Shown in pieces: positions 1 to 8,902 of a stretch of 64,000 nt of DNA. How positions within the stretch are numbered: position 1 is the stretch's first letter; each line of letters starts with the position of its first letter. The position numbers and the translations under genes were made by a program. The stretch lies in assembly GCF_003386205.1 (NCBI RefSeq), contig NZ_QRDY01000001.1, positions 620,001-684,000 of the forward strand, read 5' to 3'. The notes below the pieces were generated by a model. That model ran no database searches and was not told where the DNA came from. It worked only from the letters and a program-made list of their open reading frames with translations. This stretch comes from Cohnella lupini. Its GTDB lineage: Bacteria > Bacillota > Bacilli > Paenibacillales > Paenibacillaceae.

Positions 1-552
1 GAGGTTCAGACGATAGTCGAGAAGCTCGAGGTTGGTCAAGGCAAGCTGAACATGGGCTTGAGAGTCGGAGCGACGTACGGCAGCGATCAATATGCCGCTT
101 TACTCGTCTATAACGGACTGCTGGGCGGTTTCCCGCATTCGAAGCTGTTCATCAACGTCCGGGAAAAGGCCAGCTTAGCTTATTATGCTTCATCGCGTCT
201 CGACGGACATAAAGGGATAATGACGTTGCAATCGGGCGTAGAGATCGCGAACTACGAGCGTGCCGTCGTTATCATCAAAGAGCAGATCCAAGCGATGAAA
301 GCGGGAGAGTTCGCGATTGAAGATTTACGGAAAACGCAAGCGATGATCGTGAACCAGCTTCGGGAGCTGCAAGACTCTGCTTTCGAACGGATATCGTTCG
401 ATTTCAGCAATGTATTATCCGGGGTGGAAAGAACGGGAGACAGCTTTATCGCCGAAATACAAGCAGTGACGCCGGAAATGGTGACCGCCGTCGCCCAAGG
501 CGTGGAATTGGATACGATCTACTTCTTGCGCGACCGGAAGGAGGAAGCTTAA
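1..552 (+). CDS. ymfF: M16-family peptidase-like protein YmfF, C-terminal part
   Basis: The reading frame is open from the first base, so the gene begins outside the window; about 183 C-terminal residues are visible. They match the C-terminal half of an M16 (pitrilysin/insulinase-like) subunit, with the typical stretch of inhibitor-like fold around 'GGFPHSKLFINVREKASLAYYA'-type sequence. It lies 3 nt before a full-length M16 protease (ymfH), the usual ymfF-ymfH pair of Bacillales. The zinc site, if any, would be in the missing N-terminal half. Assigned from sequence style plus synteny. Confidence 0.85.
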   Translation, partial: EVQTIVEKLEVGQGKLNMGLRVGATYGSDQYAALLVYNGLLGGFPHSKLFINVREKASLAYYASSRLDGHKGIMTLQSGVEIANYERAVVIIKEQIQAMKAGEFAIEDLRKTQAMIVNQLRELQDSAFERISFDFSNVLSGVERTGDSFIAEIQAVTPEMVTAVAQGVELDTIYFLRDRKEEA

Positions 553-555
553 ACG

Positions 556-1836
556 ATGTCGACTCAACCTTATCCGAAGCTTCAGGAGACGCTGTGGCAC
601 GAGAAGCTTGATAACGGGTTGGAAGTGTTTATTCTTCCGAAGCCGGGCTTCACGAAAACCTACGCGACTTTCACGACGCGTTACGGTTCCATAGACAATC
701 ACTTTGTTCCTCCGGGCGGGCAATCGATTAAAGTGCCCGACGGTATCGCGCATTTTCTCGAGCATAAGATGTTCGAGGAGCCGGAAGGCGATATTTTCTC
801 CAAATTCGCCGATCAAGGCGCTTCCGCGAACGCTTATACGAGCTTCGATCGGACGGTGTACCTATTCACCGCTACGCACGAAATCGAGGCTAATCTGGAT
901 ACTTTGCTGCACTTCGTGCAAAATCCTTATTTTACGGACGAGAACGTGGAGAAGGAGAAAGGTATCATCGTGCAGGAAATCGATATGTATAGGGATAACC
1001 CGGATTGGCGCGTCTATTTCGGTTTAATCGAAGCGATGTACCAGAACCATCCCGTTCATATCGACATCGCGGGCACGGCCGAGTCCGTTCGTTCGATTAC
1101 GAAGGAAATGCTGTACGATTGCTACAACACGTTCTACCACCCTTCGAATATGACGCTCTTTATCGTCGGTGGCATTGATCGTCAAGAGACGATGGAACGC
1201 GTTAAAAAAGATCAAGCGAATAAAAAATTCCCTCCCGGAGGGGAAATCAAGCGGTTGTTTGAACAAGAGCCCGATCAGGTTAAAAACGAGAAAAGAGAGC
1301 TCGAGCTTCCGGTCTCTTTGCCGAAGTGTCTGTTCGGCTTCAAGGAAGAGCCAGGAGAACAGAAGGACGCCGTCCGCAAGGAACTCGCAAGCAAGCTGAT
1401 GCTCGAAGCCCTGCTTGGCGCGAGCTCCGCCCTGTATCAGCAACTGTACGACGATAACTTAATTTCCGACGGGTTTGGCCACGAGTACAATACGGGGCCA
1501 GGTTATTCCTTCTCGATTATCGGCGGCGAAACCCGCGATCCGGACGAACTCGTATCCAGAGTAAGCCAAGCGTTGTACGATGCCGCCGACAAAGGGATTC
1601 CATCCGACATCTTCGAGCGGACGCGCCGGAAGAAAATCGGAGCTTTCTTAAGAATGATGAATAGTCCAGAATCGATAGCGAGCGAATTTACGCGTTATCG
1701 CCATAAGGGCGGAGATCTCTTCAAGCTCGTTGAAGTATACGAAAGCTTGACTCTCGAGGAGATTAACGAGAGGTTGAGGGAGCACGCGAAGCCGGACCGC
1801 CGAGCGATCTCCATCGTCCGGAGCGGCAAGGCGTGA
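556..1836 (+). CDS. ymfH: M16 zinc metallopeptidase YmfH
   Basis: A 426-residue protein with the inverted zinc motif HFLEH at residues 66-70 (HxxEH), the signature of M16 proteases, and a downstream glutamate-rich helix (EKEKGIIVQEI) that supplies the third zinc ligand in this family. Two M16 repeats are visible, the second lacking the motif, as usual. Cytoplasmic processing peptidase; the substrate cannot be read from sequence. Starts 3 nt after ymfF and overlaps the next gene by 4 nt, so it is translationally coupled in the ymfF-ymfH-ymfI operon. Confidence 0.92.
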   Translation: MSTQPYPKLQETLWHEKLDNGLEVFILPKPGFTKTYATFTTRYGSIDNHFVPPGGQSIKVPDGIAHFLEHKMFEEPEGDIFSKFADQGASANAYTSFDRTVYLFTATHEIEANLDTLLHFVQNPYFTDENVEKEKGIIVQEIDMYRDNPDWRVYFGLIEAMYQNHPVHIDIAGTAESVRSITKEMLYDCYNTFYHPSNMTLFIVGGIDRQETMERVKKDQANKKFPPGGEIKRLFEQEPDQVKNEKRELELPVSLPKCLFGFKEEPGEQKDAVRKELASKLMLEALLGASSALYQQLYDDNLISDGFGHEYNTGPGYSFSIIGGETRDPDELVSRVSQALYDAADKGIPSDIFERTRRKKIGAFLRMMNSPESIASEFTRYRHKGGDLFKLVEVYESLTLEEINERLREHAKPDRRAISIVRSGKA

Positions 1837-2567
1837 AGCGCGTTGCCCTCGTGACGGGCGGCTCCCGCGGCATAGGCGCCGCGGTTGCCCGTCAATTGGC
1901 TCAGGATGGCCGCGATGTCGCCATCCAATATTATTCGGCATGGGAAGCCGCCGAAGCCGTACTGAGCGATTGCAAGCGCTTCGGCGTTCAAGCGGTAGCG
2001 GTGCAGGCGGATCTTCGCGCCAAAGAATCGACCTTGGGCATGAAGCAGCGATTGGACGAGTTGGGTTGGGAGCCGGATATCGTCGTTCATTGCGCAGGGA
2101 TGGCGCATTACGGATTGTTGGACGACATGGAAGAACAAATATGGGACGACTTGATGAACGTCAACCTCAAAGGCGCGTATTATTTGACTCGATGGTTCGG
2201 TCCGCGGATGAGGTGGAAGCGGTGGGGACGTTTCGTTCACCTCTCCAGCATTTGGGGCGAGGTCGGGGCATCCGGCGAAGCGGCGTACGCAGCGTCCAAA
2301 GGCGGGCTGAATGCTTTTACGAAGTCGATGGCGAAGGAAATGGCATCCTCTTATATTACGGTAAATTCGGTTAGCCCAGGAGCGATAGAGACCGACATGC
2401 TGACTTCATTGGATTCCGGCGACCGCGAACGACTGTACGGCGAAATTCCCCTCGGAAGATTGGGACAAGCGACCGAAGTCGCTATGCTCGTCCGGTTTCT
2501 TGTTTCCGAAGAAGCCGGCTATATTACTGGGCAAACGATCGGTTTAAATGGCGGCTGGAAGATGTAA
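1833..2567 (+). CDS. ymfI: SDR-family oxidoreductase YmfI (FabG-like)
   Basis: A 244-residue short-chain dehydrogenase. The NAD(P) motif TGGSRGIG lies at residues 8-15, the catalytic YxxxK is in AYAASKGG, and the C-terminal IGLNGGWKM is typical of FabG-like enzymes. Starts with GTG inside the stop of ymfH (GTGA overlap). It resembles 3-oxoacyl-ACP reductase, but its position next to the M16 proteases identifies it as the YmfI branch, whose exact substrate is uncertain. Confidence 0.88.
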   Translation: MKRVALVTGGSRGIGAAVARQLAQDGRDVAIQYYSAWEAAEAVLSDCKRFGVQAVAVQADLRAKESTLGMKQRLDELGWEPDIVVHCAGMAHYGLLDDMEEQIWDDLMNVNLKGAYYLTRWFGPRMRWKRWGRFVHLSSIWGEVGASGEAAYAASKGGLNAFTKSMAKEMASSYITVNSVSPGAIETDMLTSLDSGDRERLYGEIPLGRLGQATEVAMLVRFLVSEEAGYITGQTIGLNGGWKM

Positions 2568-2643
2568 CTCCGCATACATGCGGACGAAATCGGACATATT
2601 AGCGATGAGCTTTTATCCCCAAACATCGTTAGGAGGCTGCTCC

Positions 2644-2898
2644 ATGTCAACCGTACTCAGTAATTTCGATACCTGGAAGAAGTTTTTGGGCGACCGTGTA
2701 GAGGCGGCTAAAAAGCTTGGCATCAATGAAGAAGCCATCTCTAAGCTCGCGTACGAAATCGGCGAATTCCTGGATCAGAAAGTCGATCCGAAGAACAATG
2801 AGGAGCGCGTGCTCAAAGAACTGTGGGATGTTGGCGACGAGTCCGATCGCAAAACGATGGCACGCTTAATGGTTAAATTGGCTGGCCATAACGACTAA
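2644..2898 (+). CDS. ymfJ: DUF3243 small protein YmfJ
   Basis: An 84-residue acidic protein. The frame is open upstream, but the ATG at 2644 is preceded by a strong AGGAGG and matches the family length, so the shorter start was chosen. DUF3243/YmfJ is conserved in Bacillales at this position; its function is unknown. It is followed by a strong terminator, closing the ymfF-ymfJ operon. Confidence 0.88.
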   Translation: MSTVLSNFDTWKKFLGDRVEAAKKLGINEEAISKLAYEIGEFLDQKVDPKNNEERVLKELWDVGDESDRKTMARLMVKLAGHND

Positions 2899-2911
2899 GC
2901 TAGCGAATAAA

Positions 2912-2943
2912 GCAAGAAAGCCTCCATTTGGAGGCTTTCTTGC
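2912..2943. terminator. Rho-independent terminator after ymfJ
   Basis: Perfect 14-bp inverted repeat (GCAAGAAAGCCTCC / GGAGGCTTTCTTGC) around an ATTT loop. The A/T-rich arm ends would let it work in both directions. Confidence 0.85.
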
Positions 2944-2991
2944 CATCGAGTCATTAAAACTAGGTCTTTCGAAGTAATAATCCGTTTTATT

Positions 2992-3020
2992 TTGCAGGAT
3001 AATGATGAGCGTTGTAGAAT
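2992..3020 (+). promoter_or_regulatory. SigA-type promoter for ymfK
   Basis: TTGCAG (2992-2997), 17-bp spacer, TAGAAT (3015-3020), about 90 nt upstream of the ymfK start. Confidence 0.55.
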
Positions 3021-3110
3021 AAAAGAGAAAGCCGAGAAAAACGGAAAATCGCTCAAGCGGCGATGATAATTATATAGGCATTATTTTCCGTAATATGAAT
3101 GAGGTGCAAG

Positions 3111-3881
3111 ATGGAACCCAAACAATGGTACATGGAGTACAAAATCCACAAAAATCGTCCGGGATTGCTTGGCGATATCGCTTCATTGCTTGGGATGCTA
3201 GAAGTTAACATTCTAACGATCAACGGCGTCGAAGACAGAACGCGCGGGATGCTGTTGCAAACCGACGATGAAGAGAAGATCGAGTTGCTAGGGAAAATGC
3301 TTCGCAAAGTCGAGAACATCACGATTAATACGCTTCGTCCTCCGCGTTTGACGGATATTCTGGCAGTTAGGCACGGACGTTATATCGAGCGCGACTCGGA
3401 CGACCGCAAGACCTTCCGGTTCACGAGGGACGAATTGGGACTGCTCGTCGATTTTTTAGGCGAACTGTTCAAGAGGGATGGCAACCAAACGATCGGTCTT
3501 CGCGGCATGCCGCGCGTCGGCAAGACGGAATCGATCATTGCTGGAAGCGTATGCTCGAATAAGCGCTGGGCTTTCGTATCCTCCACATTGCTGAGGCAAA
3601 CGGTCAGAAGCCAGTTATCCGAAGAAGAAATGAATCCTAACAACGTCTTTATTATTGATGGTATCGTCAGCACGATTCGTTCGAACGAGAAGCATTATTC
3701 CTTGCTGCAGGAAATCATGGCCATGCCTTCGACGAAGGTAATCGAGCACCCCGATATTTTCGTGCGGGAGTCTCAATTCGATTACGACGTATTCGATTGC
3801 ATCGTTGAACTGCGCAACACGCCGGATGAGGAAATTTCTTACGAAAACTTCACGACCGCAGGCTTGAGCGACGATTTCTAA
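3111..3881 (+). CDS. ymfK: DUF3388 protein YmfK
   Basis: About 256 residues. The N-terminal 70 residues look like an ACT-type regulatory fold (HKNRPGLLGDIASLLGM then ILTINGVE). The rest contains a possible P-loop-like GMPRVGKTES. The start at 3111 follows GAGGTG; an in-frame codon at 3099 lacks a ribosome site. Conserved in Bacillales between ymfJ and the RodZ-like gene; function unknown. Confidence 0.85.
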   Translation: MEPKQWYMEYKIHKNRPGLLGDIASLLGMLEVNILTINGVEDRTRGMLLQTDDEEKIELLGKMLRKVENITINTLRPPRLTDILAVRHGRYIERDSDDRKTFRFTRDELGLLVDFLGELFKRDGNQTIGLRGMPRVGKTESIIAGSVCSNKRWAFVSSTLLRQTVRSQLSEEEMNPNNVFIIDGIVSTIRSNEKHYSLLQEIMAMPSTKVIEHPDIFVRESQFDYDVFDCIVELRNTPDEEISYENFTTAGLSDDF

Positions 3882-3922
3882 CTACATACCGCCAACACCA
3901 TGAACATCGGGAGGTGAAAGGC

Positions 3923-4771
3923 ATGTCCGATTTGGGCGCCCTGCTTCGCAAAGCGCGCGAGCAGCGCGGTTATACATTGGAAGATATTCAAGAATATACG
4001 AAAATCCGCAAGAGATATCTGGAGGCCATCGAGACGGGCGAATACAAAGTATTGCCCGGATCGTTCTATGTGCGGGCTTTCGTGAAAACCTACGCGGAAA
4101 CGGTTGGTTTGGACGCGGAGGAGGTTTTGCGTCTATATCAAAAGGAGCTGCCGCAAGGTCCCTCGACGGAGCCCGTCATGGCGGAGCCTCGAATCAAGAC
4201 AAGCCGTCGCAGCGTCCAGCATAACGACCGTTGGGGTAAAGTCGCCGTTTCTTTGCTCATGTGGGCTTTCCCTATTCTAATCGTTATCGTTATCTATATT
4301 TATTGGAGCAACAACAAGGAACCCGCGACCCAAGAGCTGAATTCGAATCCGCCGATTACGTCGGAAACCTCTACTCCCAGCCCTTCGGTAAGCTCTTCCC
4401 CTAGTCCTGCCAATTCCCCGAGCTCAACACCGACTCCGTCGGTCGGCGCCGTGACGATTACGTTTAAGGAAAAGAAGAACGGAATTAATTATTACGACGT
4501 GACTCCCGGAACCGGCAAAAAGCTGAAGTTGCAATTGACGGGCGAAGTATGGCTTGAGGTGCGCGAAGACGGTAGATCTGGTAAGTCAATCTACATGGCA
4601 ACCACGGAGGAACCGCAAAACTTATTCTTCGATTTAACGACTCCGCTATACGTAAATACCGGTAGGACGGATCACGTCGACTTTTTCGTCGATGAAGCTA
4701 CATTCGATGACGGCAATGCAGCCGGCTCGACCAAGTACATTTTCACGCCCGTGACGGAAACGCCGCAATAA
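3923..4771 (+). CDS. rodZ: RodZ-like cell-shape/transcription protein (YmfM)
   Basis: A 282-residue bitopic membrane protein: N-terminal helix-turn-helix of the RodZ type (residues ~1-70, LGALLRKAREQRGYTLEDIQ), a basic segment, one transmembrane helix (~108-128), a Ser/Pro/Thr-rich linker and a C-terminal DUF4115 beta domain. RodZ links MreB to the envelope in rods; this is the Firmicute version. ATG 3923 is chosen because GGGAGGTG ends 6 nt before it; the GTG at 3914 lies inside that ribosome site. Confidence 0.88.
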   Translation: MSDLGALLRKAREQRGYTLEDIQEYTKIRKRYLEAIETGEYKVLPGSFYVRAFVKTYAETVGLDAEEVLRLYQKELPQGPSTEPVMAEPRIKTSRRSVQHNDRWGKVAVSLLMWAFPILIVIVIYIYWSNNKEPATQELNSNPPITSETSTPSPSVSSSPSPANSPSSTPTPSVGAVTITFKEKKNGINYYDVTPGTGKKLKLQLTGEVWLEVREDGRSGKSIYMATTEEPQNLFFDLTTPLYVNTGRTDHVDFFVDEATFDDGNAAGSTKYIFTPVTETPQ

Positions 4772-4781
4772 GTCGCGATCG

Positions 4782-4808
4782 GCCTTCTTCGGAAGGCTTT
4801 TTGTTTTT
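4782..4808 (+). terminator. Terminator after rodZ
   Basis: GCCTTC-TTCG-GAAGGC followed by TTTTTGTTTTT. Confidence 0.85.
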
Positions 4809-4875
4809 ATATGGACGTTCACTCATGCTATAATAAGGGCATAATTGGGTAATACATGAAAGGAAGAGGATCGGA

Positions 4876-5367
4876 ATGGCATCGGAGTATTCGTTCGACG
4901 TAGTATCGAAGGTGGATATGCAGGAAGTGAATAACGCGGTCCAGCAGGCGCTTAAGGAGATCGAAACGCGCTTTGATTTCAAAGGGAGCAAGAGCAATAT
5001 CACCTTGGAGGAAGAGCAATTGGTCGTCGCCTCGGACAGCGATTTCAAGCTGAAAAGCGTGGTCGACATTCTTCAGTCCAAGCTCACCAAGCGCGGAGTG
5101 CCCATCTTGAACATGGAATACGGCAAGATAGAGCCGGCTTCCGGAGGAACGGTACGCCAGACCATTAAGATGAAGCAGGGAATCGACCAAGAAAACTCCA
5201 AGAAAATGAATATACTGATCCGCGATTCCAAGATCAAAGTGAAAAGCCAAATCCAAGGCGATCAGCTGCGCATAACAGGGAAGAGCAAGGACGACCTTCA
5301 AAGCATAATGACGCTATTGCGGGGCGCCGGTCTCCCGTTGGAACTTCAATTTATTAACTATCGCTAA
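4876..5367 (+). CDS. yajQ: YajQ family nucleotide-binding protein
   Basis: 163 residues covering a whole UPF0234/YajQ protein: MASEYSFDVVSKVDMQEVNNAV at the start and the ETRFDFKGS segment typical of the family. Members bind nucleotides, in some species cyclic di-GMP. The ribosome site AGGAAGAGG is upstream. Monocistronic by position between the rodZ terminator and the rimO promoter. Confidence 0.9.
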   Translation: MASEYSFDVVSKVDMQEVNNAVQQALKEIETRFDFKGSKSNITLEEEQLVVASDSDFKLKSVVDILQSKLTKRGVPILNMEYGKIEPASGGTVRQTIKMKQGIDQENSKKMNILIRDSKIKVKSQIQGDQLRITGKSKDDLQSIMTLLRGAGLPLELQFINYR

Positions 5368-5381
5368 ACGTCGGGCAGTTT

Positions 5382-5410
5382 TTGACACGTTTAGGGGGTT
5401 CGATTATACT
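5382..5410 (+). promoter_or_regulatory. SigA-type promoter for rimO operon
   Basis: Perfect -35 TTGACA (5382-5387), 17-bp spacer, -10 TATACT (5405-5410), about 35 nt before the rimO start. Confidence 0.75.
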
Positions 5411-5451
5411 GTTGTGGATAACAACGGACGTACGTTTGGGGGAAGTCATCG

Positions 5452-6780
5452 ATGATTGAGAAAGTCAGCGTCGTCACGCTTGGCTGCGAGAAAAATTTAG
5501 TCGACTCCGAGATCATGTCGGGGCTTATTCATCAAAGAGGTTTTTCTCTGGTCGAGAAGCCCGAGGATGCGACTGTCATTATCGTCAACACTTGCGGATT
5601 CATAGACGCCGCCAAGGAAGAGTCGGTCAATACGATTCTGAATTTGGCCGAGCTGAAGGATACGGCCCGGTTGAAGGCGCTAATCGTATCCGGCTGTTTG
5701 ACCCAAAGGTACAAGAAGGAACTGATGGACGAGATGCCGGAAATCGACGGAATCGTCGGTACTGGCGACTTTCATCGCATCAATGAAATTATCGACGAGG
5801 CGCTTCGCGGACGCAAGCCGGTCTACGTGGGTAACCCCGTCTTTAACTATGAAGAAAACTTGCCAAGGCTATTAAGTACTCCTCGCCATACGGCATACGT
5901 GAAGATCGCCGAGGGCTGCGACAACGCTTGTACGTTCTGCAGCATTCCGATCATGCGCGGGCAGTTTCGGAGCCGCTCGATGGAGTCCATCTTAACCGAG
6001 GTGAAGATGCTATCCGGGCAAGGCGTTAGGGAAATTAGCCTTATCGCTCAAGATTCCACGAATTACGGGACGGACCTGTACGATGGCTTTAAGCTTCCCG
6101 AATTGCTTAATCGTGTGAGCGAAGTCGAAGGAATCGCATGGGTGCGGCTTCACTACGCGTATCCCGGTTTTTTTACCGACGAATTGATCGAAGCGATAGC
6201 CGGCAATCCGAAGATCTGCGATTACATAGATATGCCGTTGCAGCACAGCGAGGATTCGATTCTCAAAAGAATGCGCAGGCCCGGACGTCAGCGCGACGTT
6301 CGAGAGCTGATCGGCAAAATCCGTTCCCGCATTCCGGAGGTGGCTCTTCGCACCTCGATGATCGTCGGTTTTCCGGGCGAGACGGAAGAAGACTTCGAAA
6401 AGCTGTGCGAATTCGTCCGCGAAATGAAGTTCGATCGTCTTGGCGTTTTTGCATATTCCCAAGAGGAAGACACTCCGGCGAATCGATTGCCGAATCAATT
6501 GTCCGACGAAGTGAAGCAATTCCGCGCCAATACGCTAATGGAAATCCAACGTCAGGTGGCTAAGGATAATGCGGCGAAATACGTGGGACGCACGATCGAG
6601 GTGCTGGTCGAACGATATGACGGTCGCAGCGACGTCTATATCGGCCGCAGTCAATACGACGCGCCGGAAGTCGACGGCGAAGTGTTCATCTCGAAATGTC
6701 CGGTGCAAATCGGCGAATTAAGCAAGGTTAGAATTACGCATGCGTACGAGTATGATTTGTCAGGGGAGGGAATTGCGTGA
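5452..6780 (+). CDS. rimO: Ribosomal protein S12 methylthiotransferase RimO
   Basis: 442 residues. N-terminal UPF0004 domain with TLGCEKNLVDSE, radical-SAM motif CDNACTFC (CxxxCxxC) near residue 155, and a C-terminal TRAM domain. The TLGCxKNxVDSE form separates RimO from MiaB, which is also present in this window. Modifies the conserved Asp of S12 using two Fe-S clusters. Overlaps pgsA by 4 nt. Confidence 0.95.
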   Translation: MIEKVSVVTLGCEKNLVDSEIMSGLIHQRGFSLVEKPEDATVIIVNTCGFIDAAKEESVNTILNLAELKDTARLKALIVSGCLTQRYKKELMDEMPEIDGIVGTGDFHRINEIIDEALRGRKPVYVGNPVFNYEENLPRLLSTPRHTAYVKIAEGCDNACTFCSIPIMRGQFRSRSMESILTEVKMLSGQGVREISLIAQDSTNYGTDLYDGFKLPELLNRVSEVEGIAWVRLHYAYPGFFTDELIEAIAGNPKICDYIDMPLQHSEDSILKRMRRPGRQRDVRELIGKIRSRIPEVALRTSMIVGFPGETEEDFEKLCEFVREMKFDRLGVFAYSQEEDTPANRLPNQLSDEVKQFRANTLMEIQRQVAKDNAAKYVGRTIEVLVERYDGRSDVYIGRSQYDAPEVDGEVFISKCPVQIGELSKVRITHAYEYDLSGEGIA

Positions 6781-7355
6781 ACCTCGCCAACCGGATCACG
6801 CTTGCTAGAATTTTTCTTGTACCGATCGTGACGATTTTTCTGTTGGTCAATATCGACATGGAGCCGCTTCACATCGGAAGCTATTCCATTTCCTACAACC
6901 AGGTGTTTGCCCTCCTTCTATTCATTATTGCGGCTAGCACGGACGGATTGGATGGCTATATCGCTCGCAAGCGCAAAATCGTGACGAACCTGGGCAAGCT
7001 GTTGGATCCGCTCGCGGACAAGCTGCTCATGGCGGCCGTGCTGATTGCATTGGTTCAGATGGAGAAGCTAGGCGCTTGGGTAGCTATCGTCATCATAAGC
7101 CGCGAATGGGCGGTTACGGGTCTTAGGCAGATCGCTTTGCTAGAAGGGTCGGTACTGGCTGCAAGCAAATGGGGCAAGTGGAAAACCGCTGTTCAAATCA
7201 CGATGATCATCGTGTTGTTGCTCAATAATTTCCCCTTCAACTTCATCGATCTGCGAATCGATTTGGTCGTGGTTTGGGCTGCCGTGCTCATTACGGTTTA
7301 CTCGGGCATCGATTATTTCGTGAAGAACAAAGATTTAATTCCGGTTTCGACCTAA
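6777..7355 (+). CDS. pgsA: CDP-diacylglycerol-glycerol-3-phosphate 3-phosphatidyltransferase
   Basis: 192-residue membrane enzyme with the full CDP-alcohol phosphotransferase motif DG(x2)AR(x8)G(x3)D(x3)D at residues 59-81 and about four hydrophobic segments. Makes phosphatidylglycerophosphate, the first committed step to phosphatidylglycerol. GTG start overlapping the rimO stop (GTGA). Confidence 0.95.
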   Translation: MNLANRITLARIFLVPIVTIFLLVNIDMEPLHIGSYSISYNQVFALLLFIIAASTDGLDGYIARKRKIVTNLGKLLDPLADKLLMAAVLIALVQMEKLGAWVAIVIISREWAVTGLRQIALLEGSVLAASKWGKWKTAVQITMIIVLLLNNFPFNFIDLRIDLVVVWAAVLITVYSGIDYFVKNKDLIPVST

Positions 7356-7413
7356 GTCGCCCGTTTCTTCCCGGATGGCTTAGCGTCGAACGCGACGAGG
7401 TGCGTTAAGTAGC

Positions 7414-8667
7414 ATGAGAGCAGAAATCATAGCTGTCGGCACGGAGCTGCTCCTCGGTCAAATCGTAAACACGAACGCCCAGTATCTGTCGCGCGGGTTG
7501 GCAGAGCTGGGCATTGATGTTTATTATCAGACCGTGGTCGGCGATAACAAGGATAGGCTGATCGAGGCGATCGGCATCGCGCGAGGCAGAGCGGAGCTGC
7601 TCGTATTTACGGGCGGATTGGGTCCGACTCTCGACGACCTTACGCGCGACGCGTTGGCCGATTATTTGGGCCGGGGCGTCGAGTTGCATGAACCTACGAT
7701 GACTAAGATCGTGAATATGTTCGCCGGCCGCGGAGGTTCATTCGTCGAGAGCAATCGCCGCCAAGCCTTGCTGGTAGACGGGGCGACTCCGCTTCGGAAC
7801 GATACCGGGCTTGCCGTCGGCAATGCTCTAAACGTCGAAGGAACTTGCTATATGCTGCTTCCCGGTCCGCCGAGAGAGATGAAGCCGATGTTCGATAACG
7901 ATGGTTCCGCGTGGTTAAAGGAACAGCTCGGGCCGGCTTCGGCGCTTCATTCCGTCATGCTCAAGTTCGTGGGGATAGGCGAGTCCGGACTCGAGGATTT
8001 GCTGATCGACCTCATCCGCGAACAGCAGGATCCTACCATTGCTCCCTACGCCAAAGAAGGGGAAGTCGCCATTCGCGTTTCGACGAAAGCGGGGGACGCC
8101 GAGGAAGCTTCTCGCAAAATGGGCGGCACGCTGGCCGAGATCCGCGGAAGAACGGCGGCGTATTTGTACGCGGAAGAAGACGTGCCGATCGAAGCGACCG
8201 TCGTACGGATTCTGACCGAGCAACGGCGGACGTTATCGCTGGCGGAGAGTTGCACCGGCGGAATGGTGTCCGAATTGATCACGACCATTCCGGGTAGCGC
8301 CGTTGTCTATCTTGGCGGCGTAGTCACGTACAGCAACGGCATGAAGACGAGTCAACTCGGCGTTCCGAAGGAAATGCTGGAAGGCCCGGGAGCGCCCGGG
8401 GCGATCAGCTCCGAGACGGCGGCGGCTATGGCGGAAGGCATGAGGAAGGCCGCGGATTCGGATTTCGCGTTGTCGGTGACGGGAAACGCGGGTCCCGCCG
8501 CCGCGGAGGATAAGGCCGTCGGCCTTGTGTACATAGGGCTAGCCGAACGGGGACGCGAGACTCGGGTAGAGAAGCTGCAAATGTCCGGAGACCGCGAGGG
8601 TATTCGTTTGCGGGCTACCAAGAGGGCTCTCTACATGCTTTGGCTATCCTTGACCGGTCGCGAGTAG
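7414..8667 (+). CDS. cinA: CinA family protein (nicotinamide-nucleotide amidase / ADP-ribose pyrophosphatase)
   Basis: 417 residues. N-terminal molybdopterin-binding-like COG1058 domain (GTELLLGQIVNTNAQYLSRG) and C-terminal CinA amidase domain (SLAESCTGGMVSELIT). In the usual pgsA-cinA-recA order. Family members act in NAD recycling and are competence-induced in some Firmicutes. Confidence 0.93.
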   Translation: MRAEIIAVGTELLLGQIVNTNAQYLSRGLAELGIDVYYQTVVGDNKDRLIEAIGIARGRAELLVFTGGLGPTLDDLTRDALADYLGRGVELHEPTMTKIVNMFAGRGGSFVESNRRQALLVDGATPLRNDTGLAVGNALNVEGTCYMLLPGPPREMKPMFDNDGSAWLKEQLGPASALHSVMLKFVGIGESGLEDLLIDLIREQQDPTIAPYAKEGEVAIRVSTKAGDAEEASRKMGGTLAEIRGRTAAYLYAEEDVPIEATVVRILTEQRRTLSLAESCTGGMVSELITTIPGSAVVYLGGVVTYSNGMKTSQLGVPKEMLEGPGAPGAISSETAAAMAEGMRKAADSDFALSVTGNAGPAAAEDKAVGLVYIGLAERGRETRVEKLQMSGDREGIRLRATKRALYMLWLSLTGRE

Positions 8668-8767
8668 TTTCCTTCGGTGTTGGCGTTTCTACCGAAATTT
8701 CCGACGAATAATTGTCGATACTTGTCAATTTATTGCGAGTATGATAAAGTCGACTAGAAAGTTGCGG

Positions 8768-8808
8768 AAGAACCGTAGCGAAGATTACTTTGCTGCGGTT
8801 CTTTTTTC
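8768..8808 (+). terminator. Terminator after cinA
   Basis: AAGAACCGTAGC / GCTGCGGTTCTT stem followed by a T run, just upstream of the recA control region. Confidence 0.75.
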
Positions 8809-8818
8809 GTAAAAAAAT

Positions 8819-8832
8819 CGAACAAATGTTCT
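8819..8832 (+). promoter_or_regulatory. LexA/DinR SOS box of recA
   Basis: CGAACAAATGTTCT, matching the Gram-positive SOS box (CGAAC-N4-GTTCG type) with intact GAAC/GTTC half-sites. Sits immediately upstream of the recA -35, consistent with repression by LexA. Confidence 0.8.
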
Positions 8833-8840
8833 CAAAATGC

Positions 8841-8869
8841 TTGGCAAACGATTGGAAACAAGGTATGAT
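8841..8869 (+). promoter_or_regulatory. recA promoter
   Basis: TTGGCA (8841-8846), 17-bp spacer, TATGAT (8864-8869). Transcription would start near 8876, so the in-frame ATG at 8837 cannot be the translation start. Confidence 0.75.
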
Positions 8870-8902
8870 AAAACTATCAAAAAGGATAAGGATGTGGGTG
8901 TG

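Noticed and set aside
8837-8902. N-terminal extension of RecA from the ATG at 8837
   Set aside because: The ATG lies upstream of the -35 and -10 boxes, and family N-termini begin at SDRRAALD.
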